Assembly (NCBI GenBank): GCA_937888595.1
Contig: CALARK010000021.1
Span: 310,001-374,000 of the forward strand
From: an uncultured Sterolibacteriaceae bacterium
GTDB lineage: Bacteria; Pseudomonadota; Gammaproteobacteria; Burkholderiales; Rhodocyclaceae
DNA length: 64,000 nt
Direction: 5' to 3'
Shown: piece after piece, positions 50,566-60,002 of the stretch
How the letters are laid out: each line of letters starts with the position of its first letter
Position numbering within the stretch: position 1 is the stretch's first letter
Translations under genes and position numbers: made by a program
Notes under the pieces: model-generated
The model's database searches: none
Seen by the model: the letters and a program-made list of their open reading frames with translations, nothing else
Told to the model about the DNA's origin: nothing

Positions 50566-50581
50566 TGTTTCACGTGAAACT
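50566..50581. promoter_or_regulatory. parS: parS site 2
   Basis: TGTTTCACGTGAAACT, 17 bp from site 1 in tandem. parA and parB lie 2.6 kb downstream. Confidence 0.95.
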
Positions 50582-50634
50582 GCTGGTCAGTGTGAGTCAA
50601 AGCGGTATCATTCGCCCCCTCCCGGTTTCGATCC

Positions 50635-50657
50635 GCCGTCTCGCCGGCACCGACTTT
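50635..50657 (-). repeat. 24-bp repeat directly before the mnmG start
   Basis: Two mismatches over 23. It occupies the bases where an mnmG ribosome binding site would be. Confidence 0.75.
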
Positions 50658-50660
50658 CCC

Positions 50661-52535
50661 ATGCAATTTCCAGAACGTTTCGATGTCATCGTGATTGGTG
50701 GTGGTCATGCAGGCACCGAGGCGGCGCTCGCCGCCGCTCGGGCCGGTGCGAACACCCTGCTGCTGACGCACAATATCGAGACGCTTGGTGCGATGTCCTG
50801 CAATCCGTCGATCGGCGGCATCGGGAAGGGGCATCTGGTCAAGGAGGTCGATGCGCTCGGCGGTGCGATGGCGGAAGCGACCGATGCGGCCGGCATCCAG
50901 TTCCGCACGCTCAATGCCTCGAAGGGACCGGCGGTGCGCGCGACGCGCGCCCAGGCGGATCGGGCGCTCTATCGCCAGGCGATCCGTTCGCGTCTCGAGA
51001 ATCAGTCGAACCTGACGATTTTCCAGCAGGCGGTGGATGACATCACCGTCGCCGGCGACCGTGTCACCGGCGTCGTCACCCAGCTCGGCGTGAGCTTCAT
51101 TGCGCCGGCCGTGGTGCTGACCGCCGGCACCTTCCTCAACGGGCTCGTGCATGTCGGCCTCGAAAACTATCGGGCCGGCCGCTTCGGCGACCCCCCTTCC
51201 CTGTCGCTGGCCGAACGGCTGCGCGAACTGAAGCTGCCAGTCGGGCGCCTCAAGACCGGCACACCGCCGCGCCTCGATGGCAAGACCATCGACTTCTCCG
51301 TATTGCAGGAACAGCCGGGCGACCACCCGGTGCCGGTGTTTTCCTTCATGGGCAAGGCGGAACAGCACCCGCGCCAGATTCCCTGCTGGATCACCCATAC
51401 CAACGCCCGCAGCCACGACATCATCCGCGCCGGCCTCGACCGTTCACCGATGTTTACCGGTGTCATCGAAGGCGTCGGTCCGCGCTATTGCCCGTCGATC
51501 GAAGACAAGATCCACAAGTTCGCCGGCAAGGACAGCCATCAGGTCTTTCTCGAGCCGGAAGGCCTGACGACGCACGAGTACTATCCTCAGGGTATTTCGA
51601 CGAGCCTGCCCTTCGACGTGCAGCTCGACCTGGTGCATTCGATCCGAGGCCTCGAGCATGCCCATATCACCCGGCCGGGCTACGCCATCGAGTACGACTA
51701 CTTCGACCCGCGGGCACTCAAGGCGACGCTGGAAACGCAGGCGATCGGTGGCCTGTTCTTCGCCGGACAGATCAACGGCACGACCGGCTACGAGGAGGCG
51801 GCAGCACAGGGCCTGCTCGCCGGGGTGAATGCGGCCCGCTCGGCGCAGGGCCAGGACGGATGGTGGCCGCGCCGCGACGAGGCCTATCTGGGCGTGCTGG
51901 TGGACGACCTGATCACGCGCGGCGTGAGCGAGCCCTACCGCATGTTCACCAGCCGGGCCGAATACCGTCTCTCGCTGCGCGAGGACAATGCTGACCTGCG
52001 CCTGACCGAGACGGGGCGCCGGCTCGGGCTCGTCGATGACGTGCGTTGGGATGCCTTCAACCGCAAAAGGGATGCCATCGCTGCCGAGGTCGAGCGCCTC
52101 AGGGGCGTCTGGATCAATCCGAACGTCGTGGCGATGCATGAAATCGAACGCGTCCTCGGCAAGCCGATCGAGCGGGAATACTCCCTCTTCGACCTGCTGC
52201 GCCGTCCCGAGGTCGGGTATTCGGACCTGATGACCCTGCCCGGTGCGGGCACGCCCGTGACGGCCCCCGAGGTCATCGTGCAGGTGGATATCCAGGCGAA
52301 GTACCACGGCTACATCGAGCGCCAGAAAGAGGAGGTGGCGAAGATGGTCCAGCAGGAAAGCATGAGCATTCCTGGCGACCTCGACTATGCCGCCCTCAAC
52401 GGCCTGTCCATCGAGGTACGCCAGCGGCTGGCCCAGCATCGCCCGCAGACGGTCGGCCAGGCGAGCCGCATCCAGGGCGTGACGCCCGCAGCGATTGCCG
52501 TGCTGCTCGTACACCTGAAGAGGCTGCGCGGATGA
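50661..52535 (+). CDS. mnmG: tRNA uridine-34 carboxymethylaminomethyl enzyme MnmG (GidA)
   Basis: 624 aa FAD protein. FAD motif DVIVIGGGHAGTEAA at residues 8-22, MSCNPSIGGIGKGHLVKEVDALGG, second GidA signature GQINGTTGYEEAAAQGLLAG, and C-terminal MnmE-binding helices. Works with MnmE. The ATG at 50661 is preferred from the conserved opening; it has no Shine-Dalgarno because of the adjacent repeat. A longer frame from 50574 would translate the repeat. Confidence 0.97.
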   Translation: MQFPERFDVIVIGGGHAGTEAALAAARAGANTLLLTHNIETLGAMSCNPSIGGIGKGHLVKEVDALGGAMAEATDAAGIQFRTLNASKGPAVRATRAQADRALYRQAIRSRLENQSNLTIFQQAVDDITVAGDRVTGVVTQLGVSFIAPAVVLTAGTFLNGLVHVGLENYRAGRFGDPPSLSLAERLRELKLPVGRLKTGTPPRLDGKTIDFSVLQEQPGDHPVPVFSFMGKAEQHPRQIPCWITHTNARSHDIIRAGLDRSPMFTGVIEGVGPRYCPSIEDKIHKFAGKDSHQVFLEPEGLTTHEYYPQGISTSLPFDVQLDLVHSIRGLEHAHITRPGYAIEYDYFDPRALKATLETQAIGGLFFAGQINGTTGYEEAAAQGLLAGVNAARSAQGQDGWWPRRDEAYLGVLVDDLITRGVSEPYRMFTSRAEYRLSLREDNADLRLTETGRRLGLVDDVRWDAFNRKRDAIAAEVERLRGVWINPNVVAMHEIERVLGKPIEREYSLFDLLRRPEVGYSDLMTLPGAGTPVTAPEVIVQVDIQAKYHGYIERQKEEVAKMVQQESMSIPGDLDYAALNGLSIEVRQRLAQHRPQTVGQASRIQGVTPAAIAVLLVHLKRLRG

Positions 52536-53149
52536 GGCTGGCGGAAGGAGTCGCGGCGCTGGGTCTGGCACTGCCCGCGGGTGCGGAGGAAAAGCTGGCG
52601 GCCTACCTCGCGCTGCTGGTGAAATGGAACAGGGTCTATAACCTGACGGCGATCCGCGATCCGCAGGAAATGGTGACCCAGCACCTGCTCGACTCGCTGG
52701 CCATCTTGCCGGTCATGCAAAAGTCAGTGCCGGCGGGACGGCCGTTCGACCTCGCCGACATCGGCAGCGGCGCCGGCCTCCCCGGGCTGGTGCTGGCGAT
52801 CGCGCGGCCCGACTGGACCATCGCCTCCGTCGAGGCCGTGGAGAAGAAGGCGGCCTTCCAGCGCCAGGCGGCGATCGAACTGGGCTTGGTCAATGTGAGC
52901 ATTTACTGTCAGCGTGTCGAGCGAGTGGAAAGGCGTTTCGATGCCCTGGTTTCCCGCGCTTTCGCCAGTCTCGCCGATTTCGTCGGGCTGGCCGGGCATC
53001 TGGCCGATACCCTGTGGGCGATGAAAGGCAGCTATCCTGCCGATGAAGTCGCTGCCCTGCCTGCCGGCTGGCGCGTGGCCGCCTACCACGAATTGAAGGT
53101 TCCCGGCTTGAACGCCGATCGCTGTCTGCTGCAACTGGAGAAAAGCTGA
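52532..53149 (+). CDS. rsmG: 16S rRNA m7G527 methyltransferase RsmG (GidB)
   Basis: 205 aa. YLALLVKWNRVYNLTAIRDP, QHLLDSLAILP, then SAM motif DIGSGAGLPGLVLAIARPDW. It methylates G527 of 16S rRNA. The stretch QKSVPAGRP (about 63-71) between DSLAILP and the SAM motif is encoded by a repeat copy and is not expected in relatives. Overlaps mnmG by four bases and parA by one. Confidence 0.95.
   Translation: MRLAEGVAALGLALPAGAEEKLAAYLALLVKWNRVYNLTAIRDPQEMVTQHLLDSLAILPVMQKSVPAGRPFDLADIGSGAGLPGLVLAIARPDWTIASVEAVEKKAAFQRQAAIELGLVNVSIYCQRVERVERRFDALVSRAFASLADFVGLAGHLADTLWAMKGSYPADEVAALPAGWRVAAYHELKVPGLNADRCLLQLEKS
52721..52744 (+). repeat. 24-bp repeat inside rsmG
   Basis: Two mismatches over 24; codes QKSVPAGRP. 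Confidence 0.75.
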
Positions 53150-53928
53150 TGCACATCTTCGCCATCGCCAACCAGAAGGGCGGGGTCGGCAAGACCACCA
53201 CCTCGGTCAATCTCGCTGCTGCGCTGGCGCAGGCCGGCCAGCGCACCCTGCTCGTCGATCTCGATCCGCAGGGCAATGCCACGATGGGCAGCGGTGTCGA
53301 CAAGCGGGGTTTGTCGCGCTCGGTCTATCAGGTGCTGCTCGGGCTGTCCTCCCTGCGGGAGGCGCGGGCGGCCTCACCCAGCGGCAAGTTCGACGTGTTG
53401 CCCGCGAATCGCGACCTTGCTGGTGCCGAGGTCGAGATGGTCGATCTCGAGCGCCGCGAACTGCGCCTCAAGGAGGCGCTGGCCGGTCATGCCGATGATT
53501 ATGATTTCGTGCTGATCGACTGCCCGCCCTCGCTGTCGATGCTGACCCTCAACGGACTGTGTGCGGCGCACGGCGTCATCATCCCGATGCAATGCGAGTA
53601 CTACGCGCTCGAGGGCTTGTCCGACCTCGTCAATACGATCAAGCAGGTGCATCGCAATCTCAATCGCGACCTGCGCATCATCGGCCTGCTGCGCGTCATG
53701 TTCGATCCGCGTTCGACGCTGTCGAACCAGGTGTCGGCCCAACTCGAGCAGCATTTCGGCGACAAGGTGTTCAAGACGCTGGTGCCGCGCAACGTGCGGC
53801 TCGCGGAAGCGCCCTCCTACGGGGTGCCGGGAGTTTTGTTCGACAAGAACGCGAAGGGCGCACAGGCCTATCTGGCCTTCGCGCAGGAAATGATCGAACG
53901 CGTGAAAACATGGGAGATGGAACAATGA
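53149..53928 (+). CDS. parA: Chromosome partitioning ATPase ParA (Soj)
   Basis: 259 aa. Deviant Walker A KGGVGKTTTSVNLA at residues 10-23, LVDLDPQGN, VLIDCPPSLSMLTLNGL. Segregates origins with ParB on parS. Start overlaps the rsmG stop; end overlaps parB (ATGA). Confidence 0.97.
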   Translation: MHIFAIANQKGGVGKTTTSVNLAAALAQAGQRTLLVDLDPQGNATMGSGVDKRGLSRSVYQVLLGLSSLREARAASPSGKFDVLPANRDLAGAEVEMVDLERRELRLKEALAGHADDYDFVLIDCPPSLSMLTLNGLCAAHGVIIPMQCEYYALEGLSDLVNTIKQVHRNLNRDLRIIGLLRVMFDPRSTLSNQVSAQLEQHFGDKVFKTLVPRNVRLAEAPSYGVPGVLFDKNAKGAQAYLAFAQEMIERVKTWEMEQ

Positions 53929-54779
53929 ATCCGCCGAAGATGAAAGGCCTCGGCCGCGGGCTCGACGCCCTGCTGGCCGGCAACAGCGCCCCGGAAACGC
54001 AGCGCCAGGACACCTTGCCGATCGGCGACCTGCAGCCGGGCAAGTACCAGCCGCGCACGCGCATGGATCCGGGTTCGCTCGAGGATCTCGCTGCGTCGAT
54101 CAAGGCGCAGGGCCTGATCCAGCCGATTTCCGTGCGCCCCGTCGGCCATGGCCGCTACGAGATCATCGCTGGCGAGCGGCGCTGGCGCGCATCGCAGATC
54201 GCCGGGCTGACCGAAGTGCCGGTGCTGATCCGCGAAATTCCCGACGATGCCGCGCTGGCGATGTCGCTGATCGAGAACATCCAGCGCGAGGACCTCAATC
54301 CGCTCGAAGAGGCCGCCGGCCTGCAGCGCCTCATCGACGAGTTCGGCATGACCCACCAGCAGGCGGCGGATGCGGTCGGCCGCTCGCGTTCGGCGGCGTC
54401 GAACCTGCTGCGCCTGCTCCAGCTCGCCAAGCCGGCGCAGGATCTGCTGATGGCCGGCGACATCGAGATGGGCCATGCGCGCGCCATCCTGGCCGCGCCG
54501 AAGACCGAGCAGGGACGGCTGGCTGCCGAAATCGCCGACAAGGGCTGGTCCGTGCGCGAGACGGAGCGGCGCGTGACGCGCGAACTCAATCCTCCGGCAC
54601 ACAAGGCGGTGCAGGAGAAGAGTCGCGACCTCGTCGGTCTCGAGGAAGAGCTCGCCGATCTGCTCGGAGCGACGGTGCAGATCGGTGCGAACCGCAAGGG
54701 TGCGGGCGCGCTCACCATCCGTTTCGGCAGCCTCGATCAGCTGGACGGAATACTCCGGCATCTGCGTGGCCAGGTATAA
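53925..54779 (+). CDS. parB: Chromosome partitioning protein ParB (Spo0J)
   Basis: 284 aa. N-terminal KGLGRGLDALL, ParB/Srx CTPase boxes YQPRT and GERRWRASQIAGL, LIENIQREDLNPLEEA, HTH AADAVGRSRSAASNLLRLL for parS, and C-terminal dimerisation (IRFGSLDQLDGILRHL). Loads as a CTP clamp at parS. Confidence 0.97.
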   Translation: MNPPKMKGLGRGLDALLAGNSAPETQRQDTLPIGDLQPGKYQPRTRMDPGSLEDLAASIKAQGLIQPISVRPVGHGRYEIIAGERRWRASQIAGLTEVPVLIREIPDDAALAMSLIENIQREDLNPLEEAAGLQRLIDEFGMTHQQAADAVGRSRSAASNLLRLLQLAKPAQDLLMAGDIEMGHARAILAAPKTEQGRLAAEIADKGWSVRETERRVTRELNPPAHKAVQEKSRDLVGLEEELADLLGATVQIGANRKGAGALTIRFGSLDQLDGILRHLRGQV

Positions 54780-54857
54780 GGTGGCAGCGTTCCGGGTGGC
54801 GGAAATCCCACAAAACTCTGATGGGCCCCATAAAATTGCTGCATGGCAACAGATATA

Positions 54858-54886
54858 TTGACTTATTTAAGTGTTCCCTTTATATT
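54858..54886 (+). promoter_or_regulatory. Sigma-70 promoter of the atp operon
   Basis: TTGACT, exactly 17 bases, TATATT, in an AT-rich stretch about 100 bases before atpI. Confidence 0.85.
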
Positions 54887-54987
54887 CCCGCGCTTCGTGC
54901 GGTAGCGCGCGTCGCGGGTGGGTCGAAATGGTTGCGACCGACAGGCGACACGATGAGGAATGAAGCGGCAAAGAGGGCTGCCGGAGC

Positions 54988-55323
54988 ATGCTGAAGACCT
55001 TGATGCTCCAGGTGGTGGCGATTCTGGTGGTGGCGGCGATAGCCTGGCTGCCGGCGGGATCGGGAGGTGCGCTGTCGGCCCTGGCCGGTGGTGCGGCCTA
55101 CTTCCTGCCGAATCTGCTCTTCGCGCTGCGTCTGCAGGTCGCCATCGCGGCCGGGCGGGCGGGGGCGGCGGGGTTCCTGATCGGCGAGGCCGTCAAGCTG
55201 TCCGCCGTCATTGCGCTGCTGGTGCTGTTGCCGCGCGTGATCGAGGTGAATTGGCCGGCACTCATCGCCGGATTGTTTGTCGTGCTGTTCGTGAATCTTT
55301 TCGCTTTGCTGCTTAAGACCTAA
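54988..55323 (+). CDS. atpI: ATP synthase assembly protein AtpI
   Basis: 111 aa with four hydrophobic segments (LQVVAILVVAAIAWL, GGAAYFLPNLLFALRL, FLIGEAVKLSAVIALLVLL, ALIAGLFVVLFVNLFALLL). AtpI-type protein in first position of the operon; helps c-ring assembly. Three bases before atpB. Confidence 0.9.
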   Translation: MLKTLMLQVVAILVVAAIAWLPAGSGGALSALAGGAAYFLPNLLFALRLQVAIAAGRAGAAGFLIGEAVKLSAVIALLVLLPRVIEVNWPALIAGLFVVLFVNLFALLLKT

Positions 55324-55326
55324 AAC

Positions 55327-56160
55327 ATGGCTACCGAGCACGCCCCCACCGCTTCCGAGTACATCGTCCACCACCTGACGTTCCTGACCAACCACAAGCA
55401 GGAGGGTTTGGTCGACTGGTCGGTTTTCCATCTTGACAGCCTGTTCTTCTCCGTCGGCCTCGGTTTGCTGGCCGTGTTCGTCATGGCGCGCATCGCGGCA
55501 CGCGCGACCTCGGGCGTGCCCGGGCGTCTGCAGGCGGCGATCGAGATCATCGTCGAAATGGTGTCGGACCAGGCCAAGGGCATCGTCCACTCCCCGGAGT
55601 CGCGCCAGTTCGTGGCGCCGCTGGCGCTGACCGTATTCGTCTGGATCTTCCTGATGAATGCCATGGACCTGCTGCCGGTGGATCTGCTGCCAATGATCGC
55701 CGGCGCCATGGGTATCCACTATCTGCGCGTGGTCCCGTCCGCCGACCTGAATGCCACCCTCGGCATGTCGTCGGCGGTCCTGCTCCTGTGCCTCTACTAC
55801 AGCGTCAAGATCAAGGGCTTCGGCCACTGGATACACGAGTTGTTCACCGCTCCGTTCGGGGCGCACCCCCTGCTGTGGCCGATCAACTTCGCCATGCAGC
55901 TGATCGAGTTCGTCGCCAAGACTGTCTCGCACGGCATGCGTCTGTTCGGCAACATGTACGCCGGCGAACTGATCTTCATGCTGATCGCGCTGATGGGCGC
56001 CGCCTGGGCGGGCACCTTCGGTTCCGGCCTGCTCTGGCTCGGCGGTGTCATCGCCGGCACGATCTGGGCGATCTTCCACATCCTGATCATCACCCTGCAG
56101 GCCTTCATCTTCATGATGCTGACGCTGGTGTATATCGGCCAGGCGCATGAAAGCCACTAA
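55327..56160 (+). CDS. atpB: ATP synthase F0 subunit a
   Basis: 277 aa. Conserved proton-channel region LIEFVAKTVSHGMRLFGNMYAGELIF with the essential Arg, and the C-terminal helix LQAFIFMMLTLVYIGQAHESH. Forms the half channels at the c-ring. Confidence 0.98.
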   Translation: MATEHAPTASEYIVHHLTFLTNHKQEGLVDWSVFHLDSLFFSVGLGLLAVFVMARIAARATSGVPGRLQAAIEIIVEMVSDQAKGIVHSPESRQFVAPLALTVFVWIFLMNAMDLLPVDLLPMIAGAMGIHYLRVVPSADLNATLGMSSAVLLLCLYYSVKIKGFGHWIHELFTAPFGAHPLLWPINFAMQLIEFVAKTVSHGMRLFGNMYAGELIFMLIALMGAAWAGTFGSGLLWLGGVIAGTIWAIFHILIITLQAFIFMMLTLVYIGQAHESH

Positions 56161-56212
56161 GTTTTCAACCCCCGTTTTTTCAACCTTCACTTTTTAAACA
56201 CAAGGAGTCGTC

Positions 56213-56458
56213 ATGGAAAGCATCGTTGGTTTCGTCGCGCTGGCCGCCGGCCTGATCATCGGTCTCGGCGCTGCGGGCGCCTGTATCGGCATCGGCATCA
56301 TGGGCAGCCGCTTCCTCGAAGCATCCGCCCGTCAGCCCGAGCTGATGAACACCCTGCAAACCAAGATGTTCCTGCTGGTCGGTCTGATCGACGCCGCGTT
56401 CATTATCGGCACCGGTATCGCCCTCTGGTACACCACCGCCAACCCGTTCATCAAGTAA
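56213..56458 (+). CDS. atpE: ATP synthase F0 subunit c
   Basis: 81 aa, two helices. Proton-carrying Asp60 in FLLVGLIDAAFIIG; Gly-rich first helix LIIGLGAAGACIGIGIMG and polar loop ARQP. No Na+-type motif, so proton-coupled. AAGGAG upstream. Confidence 0.98.
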   Translation: MESIVGFVALAAGLIIGLGAAGACIGIGIMGSRFLEASARQPELMNTLQTKMFLLVGLIDAAFIIGTGIALWYTTANPFIK

Positions 56459-56502
56459 GCGGCGCCCCTTTACGTTCAATTGACGCTTAAAGGAGCGATA
56501 CC

Positions 56503-56973
56503 GTGAATCTGAACGCAACGCTATTCGCCCAGCTCGTTGTGTTCTTCATTCTGGCGTGGTTCACGATGAAGTTCGTGTGGCCGCCCATCATGAAGGCACT
56601 CGACGAGCGCGCCGCCAAGATCGCCGATGGTCTGGCGGCGGCGGACAAGGCGAAGTCCGATCTGCAGCTGGCCGAGCGCCGCGCGACCGATGAATTGCGC
56701 AAGGCGCGCGAAACCTCCAACGAACTGCGTGCCGGGGCCGAGCGCCAGGGTGCGCAGATTCTCGAGGAGGCGCGAGCAGAAGCTGCCCGTATCGTCGCTG
56801 CGGCCCGCACGGCCGCCGAAGGCGAAGCGGAAGTCGCTGCCCAGCGTGCCCGCGAAGCCCTGCGCGACCAGGTGGCTGCGCTGGCGGTTGCCGGAGCCGA
56901 GAAGATTCTCCGCAAGGAAATCGATGCCGCCCGGCACGCCGACCTGCTCACCCAGCTCAAGGCGGAGCTCTGA
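56503..56973 (+). CDS. atpF: ATP synthase F0 subunit b
   Basis: 156 aa. GTG start; N-terminal TM (LFAQLVVFFILAWFTMKFVW), then a long charged coiled coil forming the peripheral stalk. AAAGGAG upstream of the GTG. Confidence 0.97.
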   Translation: MNLNATLFAQLVVFFILAWFTMKFVWPPIMKALDERAAKIADGLAAADKAKSDLQLAERRATDELRKARETSNELRAGAERQGAQILEEARAEAARIVAAARTAAEGEAEVAAQRAREALRDQVAALAVAGAEKILRKEIDAARHADLLTQLKAEL

Positions 56974-56979
56974 ACCATC

Positions 56980-57513
56980 ATGGCCGAAAACGTCACCGTC
57001 GCGCGTCCGTATGCCGAAGCCGCCTTCGGGCTGGCCCAGGCCGGGGGCGCATTGCCTGCCTGGCAGGCCGCGCTGGCACGCATGGCTGCCGCGGCGGCCG
57101 ATGAGCAGATGGTCGGGTGCATCGCCGATCCGCGCGTGTCGCCGGCTGCGCTGGCCGAGCTGTTCCTCGGCGTCGTGGGCGAGCTCTCCCCCGAGCAGCG
57201 GAATTTCGCCAGTGTGCTGGTGGATAACCGTCGTCTCGACGTCCTACCCGAGATCAGCCAGCTCTTCGTCGAACTGAAGAACGCGCAGGAAAGCACGCAG
57301 GAAGCGGTGGTCAGCTCGGCCTTCCCGCTCGACGATGCCCAGCTTGCCAGCCTGGTTGCCGACCTCGAGCGCAAATTCGGCGGCAAGGTGAAGGCCACCG
57401 TCGAACTCGCGCCGGAACTGATCGGTGGTGTACGCATCGCCCTGGGCGACCAGGTTATCGACGCTTCCGTCCGTGGCAAATTGAATGCCATGGCGGTCTC
57501 GCTCAAGAACTAG
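56980..57513 (+). CDS. atpH: ATP synthase F1 subunit delta
   Basis: 177 aa. VARPYAEAAFGLAQ, NFASVLVDNRRLDVLPEI, and the C-terminal VELAPELIGGVRIALGDQVIDASVRGKL. Connects the peripheral stalk to F1. Confidence 0.97.
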   Translation: MAENVTVARPYAEAAFGLAQAGGALPAWQAALARMAAAAADEQMVGCIADPRVSPAALAELFLGVVGELSPEQRNFASVLVDNRRLDVLPEISQLFVELKNAQESTQEAVVSSAFPLDDAQLASLVADLERKFGGKVKATVELAPELIGGVRIALGDQVIDASVRGKLNAMAVSLKN

Positions 57514-57523
57514 GAGTTTTTCC

Positions 57524-59062
57524 ATGAACCTCAATCCCTCCGAGATCAGCGACCTGATCAAGAGCCGGATCCAGAACATGCAGCTCGCGCCCACCGCCAA
57601 GAACGAAGGCACGGTGGTGACGGTGACCGACGGCATCTGCCGCATTCACGGCCTGGCGGACGTCATGCAGGGCGAAATGCTCGAATTCCCGGGCAACACC
57701 TTCGGCCTCGCGCTGAACCTCGAGCGCGACTCCGTCGGCGCCGTCGTGCTCGGCGAATACGAGCACATCACCGAAGGTGACACGGTCAAATGCACCGGCC
57801 GCATTCTTGAAGTGCCGGTCGGCCCCGAGTTGATCGGCCGTGTGGTGAACGCGCTCGGCGAGCCGATCGACGGCAAGGGCCCGATCGAAGCCAAGCAAAC
57901 CGACAAGATCGAGAAGGTCGCCCCCGGCGTGATCTGGCGGAAATCCGTTTCGCAGCCGGTGCAGACCGGCCTGAAATCGGTCGACTCCATGGTGCCGATC
58001 GGCCGCGGCCAGCGCGAACTGATCATCGGCGACCGCCAGACCGGCAAGACCGCCGTGGCGATCGACACCATCATCAACCAGAAGGGCAAGGACCTGATCT
58101 GCATTTACGTCGCCGTGGGCCAGAAGGCCTCGACGATCATGAACGTGGTGCGCAAACTCGAAGAAACCGGCGCGATGGAGTACACCATCGTCGTTGCCGC
58201 GACCGCTTCCGAGTCCGCCGCGATGCAGTTCATCGCCCCCTACTCCGGCTGCACGATGGGCGAGTACTTCCGCGATAACGGCCAGGACGCCCTGATCATC
58301 TACGACGACCTGACCAAGCAGGCTTGGGCCTATCGCCAGATCTCGCTGCTGCTGCGTCGCCCGCCGGGCCGCGAAGCCTATCCGGGCGACGTGTTCTACC
58401 TGCACTCGCGCCTGCTCGAGCGCGCCGCGCGTGTCTCGGAAGCCTGGGTCGAGCGCCACACCAATGGTGCCGTGAAAGGCAAGACCGGTTCGCTGACCGC
58501 CCTGCCCGTCATCGAGACGCAGGCCGGCGACGTGTCCGCCTTCGTGCCGACCAACGTGATTTCGATTACCGACGGCCAGATCTTCCTCGAGACCGACCTG
58601 TTCAACGCAGGCATCCGCCCCGCGATCAACGCGGGCGTGTCGGTGTCCCGCGTCGGCGGCGCCGCGCAGACCAAGGCGATCAAGAAGCTCGGCGGCGGCG
58701 TGCGTCTCGCGCTGGCCCAGTATCGCGAGCTCGCCGCCTTCGCGCAGTTCGCCTCCGACCTCGACGATGCGACACGCAAGCAGCTCGAGCGCGGCCGCCG
58801 CGTCACCGAACTGATGAAGCAGACCCAGTACACGCCGCTGCCGGTATCCGAAATGGCCGTGTCGCTCTACGCGGTGAACCAGGGCCATTTCGACGACATC
58901 GACGGGTCGCGCATCCTTGCCTTCGAGGCCGCACTGCACCAGTTCATGCGCCAGCAGCACGCTGCGCTGATGGACAAGATCGAGGAGACCAAGGATCTGG
59001 ACAAGGATGGCGAAGCCGAACTGGCTGAAGCCGTCGCCGCGTTCAAGAAAACTTGGGCGTAA
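57524..59062 (+). CDS. atpA: ATP synthase F1 subunit alpha
   Basis: 512 aa. MNLNPSEISDLIKSRIQNM; Walker A GDRQTGKT; GCTMGEYFRDNGQDALIIYDDLTKQAWAYRQ. Regulatory nucleotide-binding subunit. ATG 57524 with AGGAG upstream. Confidence 0.99.
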   Translation: MNLNPSEISDLIKSRIQNMQLAPTAKNEGTVVTVTDGICRIHGLADVMQGEMLEFPGNTFGLALNLERDSVGAVVLGEYEHITEGDTVKCTGRILEVPVGPELIGRVVNALGEPIDGKGPIEAKQTDKIEKVAPGVIWRKSVSQPVQTGLKSVDSMVPIGRGQRELIIGDRQTGKTAVAIDTIINQKGKDLICIYVAVGQKASTIMNVVRKLEETGAMEYTIVVAATASESAAMQFIAPYSGCTMGEYFRDNGQDALIIYDDLTKQAWAYRQISLLLRRPPGREAYPGDVFYLHSRLLERAARVSEAWVERHTNGAVKGKTGSLTALPVIETQAGDVSAFVPTNVISITDGQIFLETDLFNAGIRPAINAGVSVSRVGGAAQTKAIKKLGGGVRLALAQYRELAAFAQFASDLDDATRKQLERGRRVTELMKQTQYTPLPVSEMAVSLYAVNQGHFDDIDGSRILAFEAALHQFMRQQHAALMDKIEETKDLDKDGEAELAEAVAAFKKTWA

Positions 59063-59093
59063 TCGGGGCTTGATCCACTAGGAGAATATTGCC

Positions 59094-59978
59094 ATGGCAG
59101 GCGGCAAGGAAATTCGCACCAAGATCAAGTCGGTCCAGAACACCCGCAAGATCACCAAGGCCATGGAGATGGTGGCCGCGTCCAAGATGCGCAAGGCGCA
59201 GGACCGGATGCGCGCCGCCCGTCCCTACAGCGAGAAGATCCGCCACCTGGCGGCCCATCTCGCGGCGGCCAACGTCACCGAATACCGGCATCCCTTCCTC
59301 GCCAAGCGCAAGGAAGGCGAAGCGCTGAAACGCGTTGGCGTGGTCGTGGTGACGACGGACAAGGGTCTCTGCGGCGGCCTCAACACCAACGTGTTGCGGC
59401 AGACGCTGAACGCCGTGCGCAAGTGGGAAGCAGACGGCGCCACGGATATCCGCGCGACCTGTATCGGCAACAAGGGCCTCGGCTTCATGCAGCGCCTCGG
59501 CGCCAACGTGGTCTCGCATGTCGTGCATCTGGGCGACACGCCGCATCTGGAGAAACTGATCGGGCCGATGAAAGTCATGATCGACGCCTTCCAGAACGGC
59601 GAACTCGACGAGGTGCATATCGCCTACACACGCTTCATCAACACGATGCGCCAGGAGCCGGTACTGGAACAGCTGCTGCCCCTGTCGGGCGACCGGCTCG
59701 GCACGCCGGAAGGTTCGTGGGACTATCTCTACGAACCCGATGCGCGCGTCGTCATCGACGACCTGCTGATCCGCTACGTCGAGGCGTTGATCTACCAGGC
59801 CGTCGCCGAGAACATGGCCTCGGAGCAGAGTGCGCGGATGGTCGCGATGAAGGCGGCCACCGACAACGCCGGCGTCGTGATCAAGGAGCTGCAGCTGGTC
59901 TACAACAAGGCCCGCCAGGCGTCGATTACCAAGGAAATTTCCGAGATCGTCGGCGGTGCCGCCGCGATTGCGGGTTAA
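59094..59978 (+). CDS. atpG: ATP synthase F1 subunit gamma
   Basis: 294 aa central rotor. MAGGKEIRTKIKSVQNTRKI then TKAMEMVAASKMRKAQDRM; KGLCGGLNTNV; C-terminal KAATDNAGVVIKELQLVYNKARQ. AGGAG upstream. Confidence 0.98.
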   Translation: MAGGKEIRTKIKSVQNTRKITKAMEMVAASKMRKAQDRMRAARPYSEKIRHLAAHLAAANVTEYRHPFLAKRKEGEALKRVGVVVVTTDKGLCGGLNTNVLRQTLNAVRKWEADGATDIRATCIGNKGLGFMQRLGANVVSHVVHLGDTPHLEKLIGPMKVMIDAFQNGELDEVHIAYTRFINTMRQEPVLEQLLPLSGDRLGTPEGSWDYLYEPDARVVIDDLLIRYVEALIYQAVAENMASEQSARMVAMKAATDNAGVVIKELQLVYNKARQASITKEISEIVGGAAAIAG

Positions 59979-60002
59979 CGATTTAAAAGTTAAGGAAAAA
60001 TC

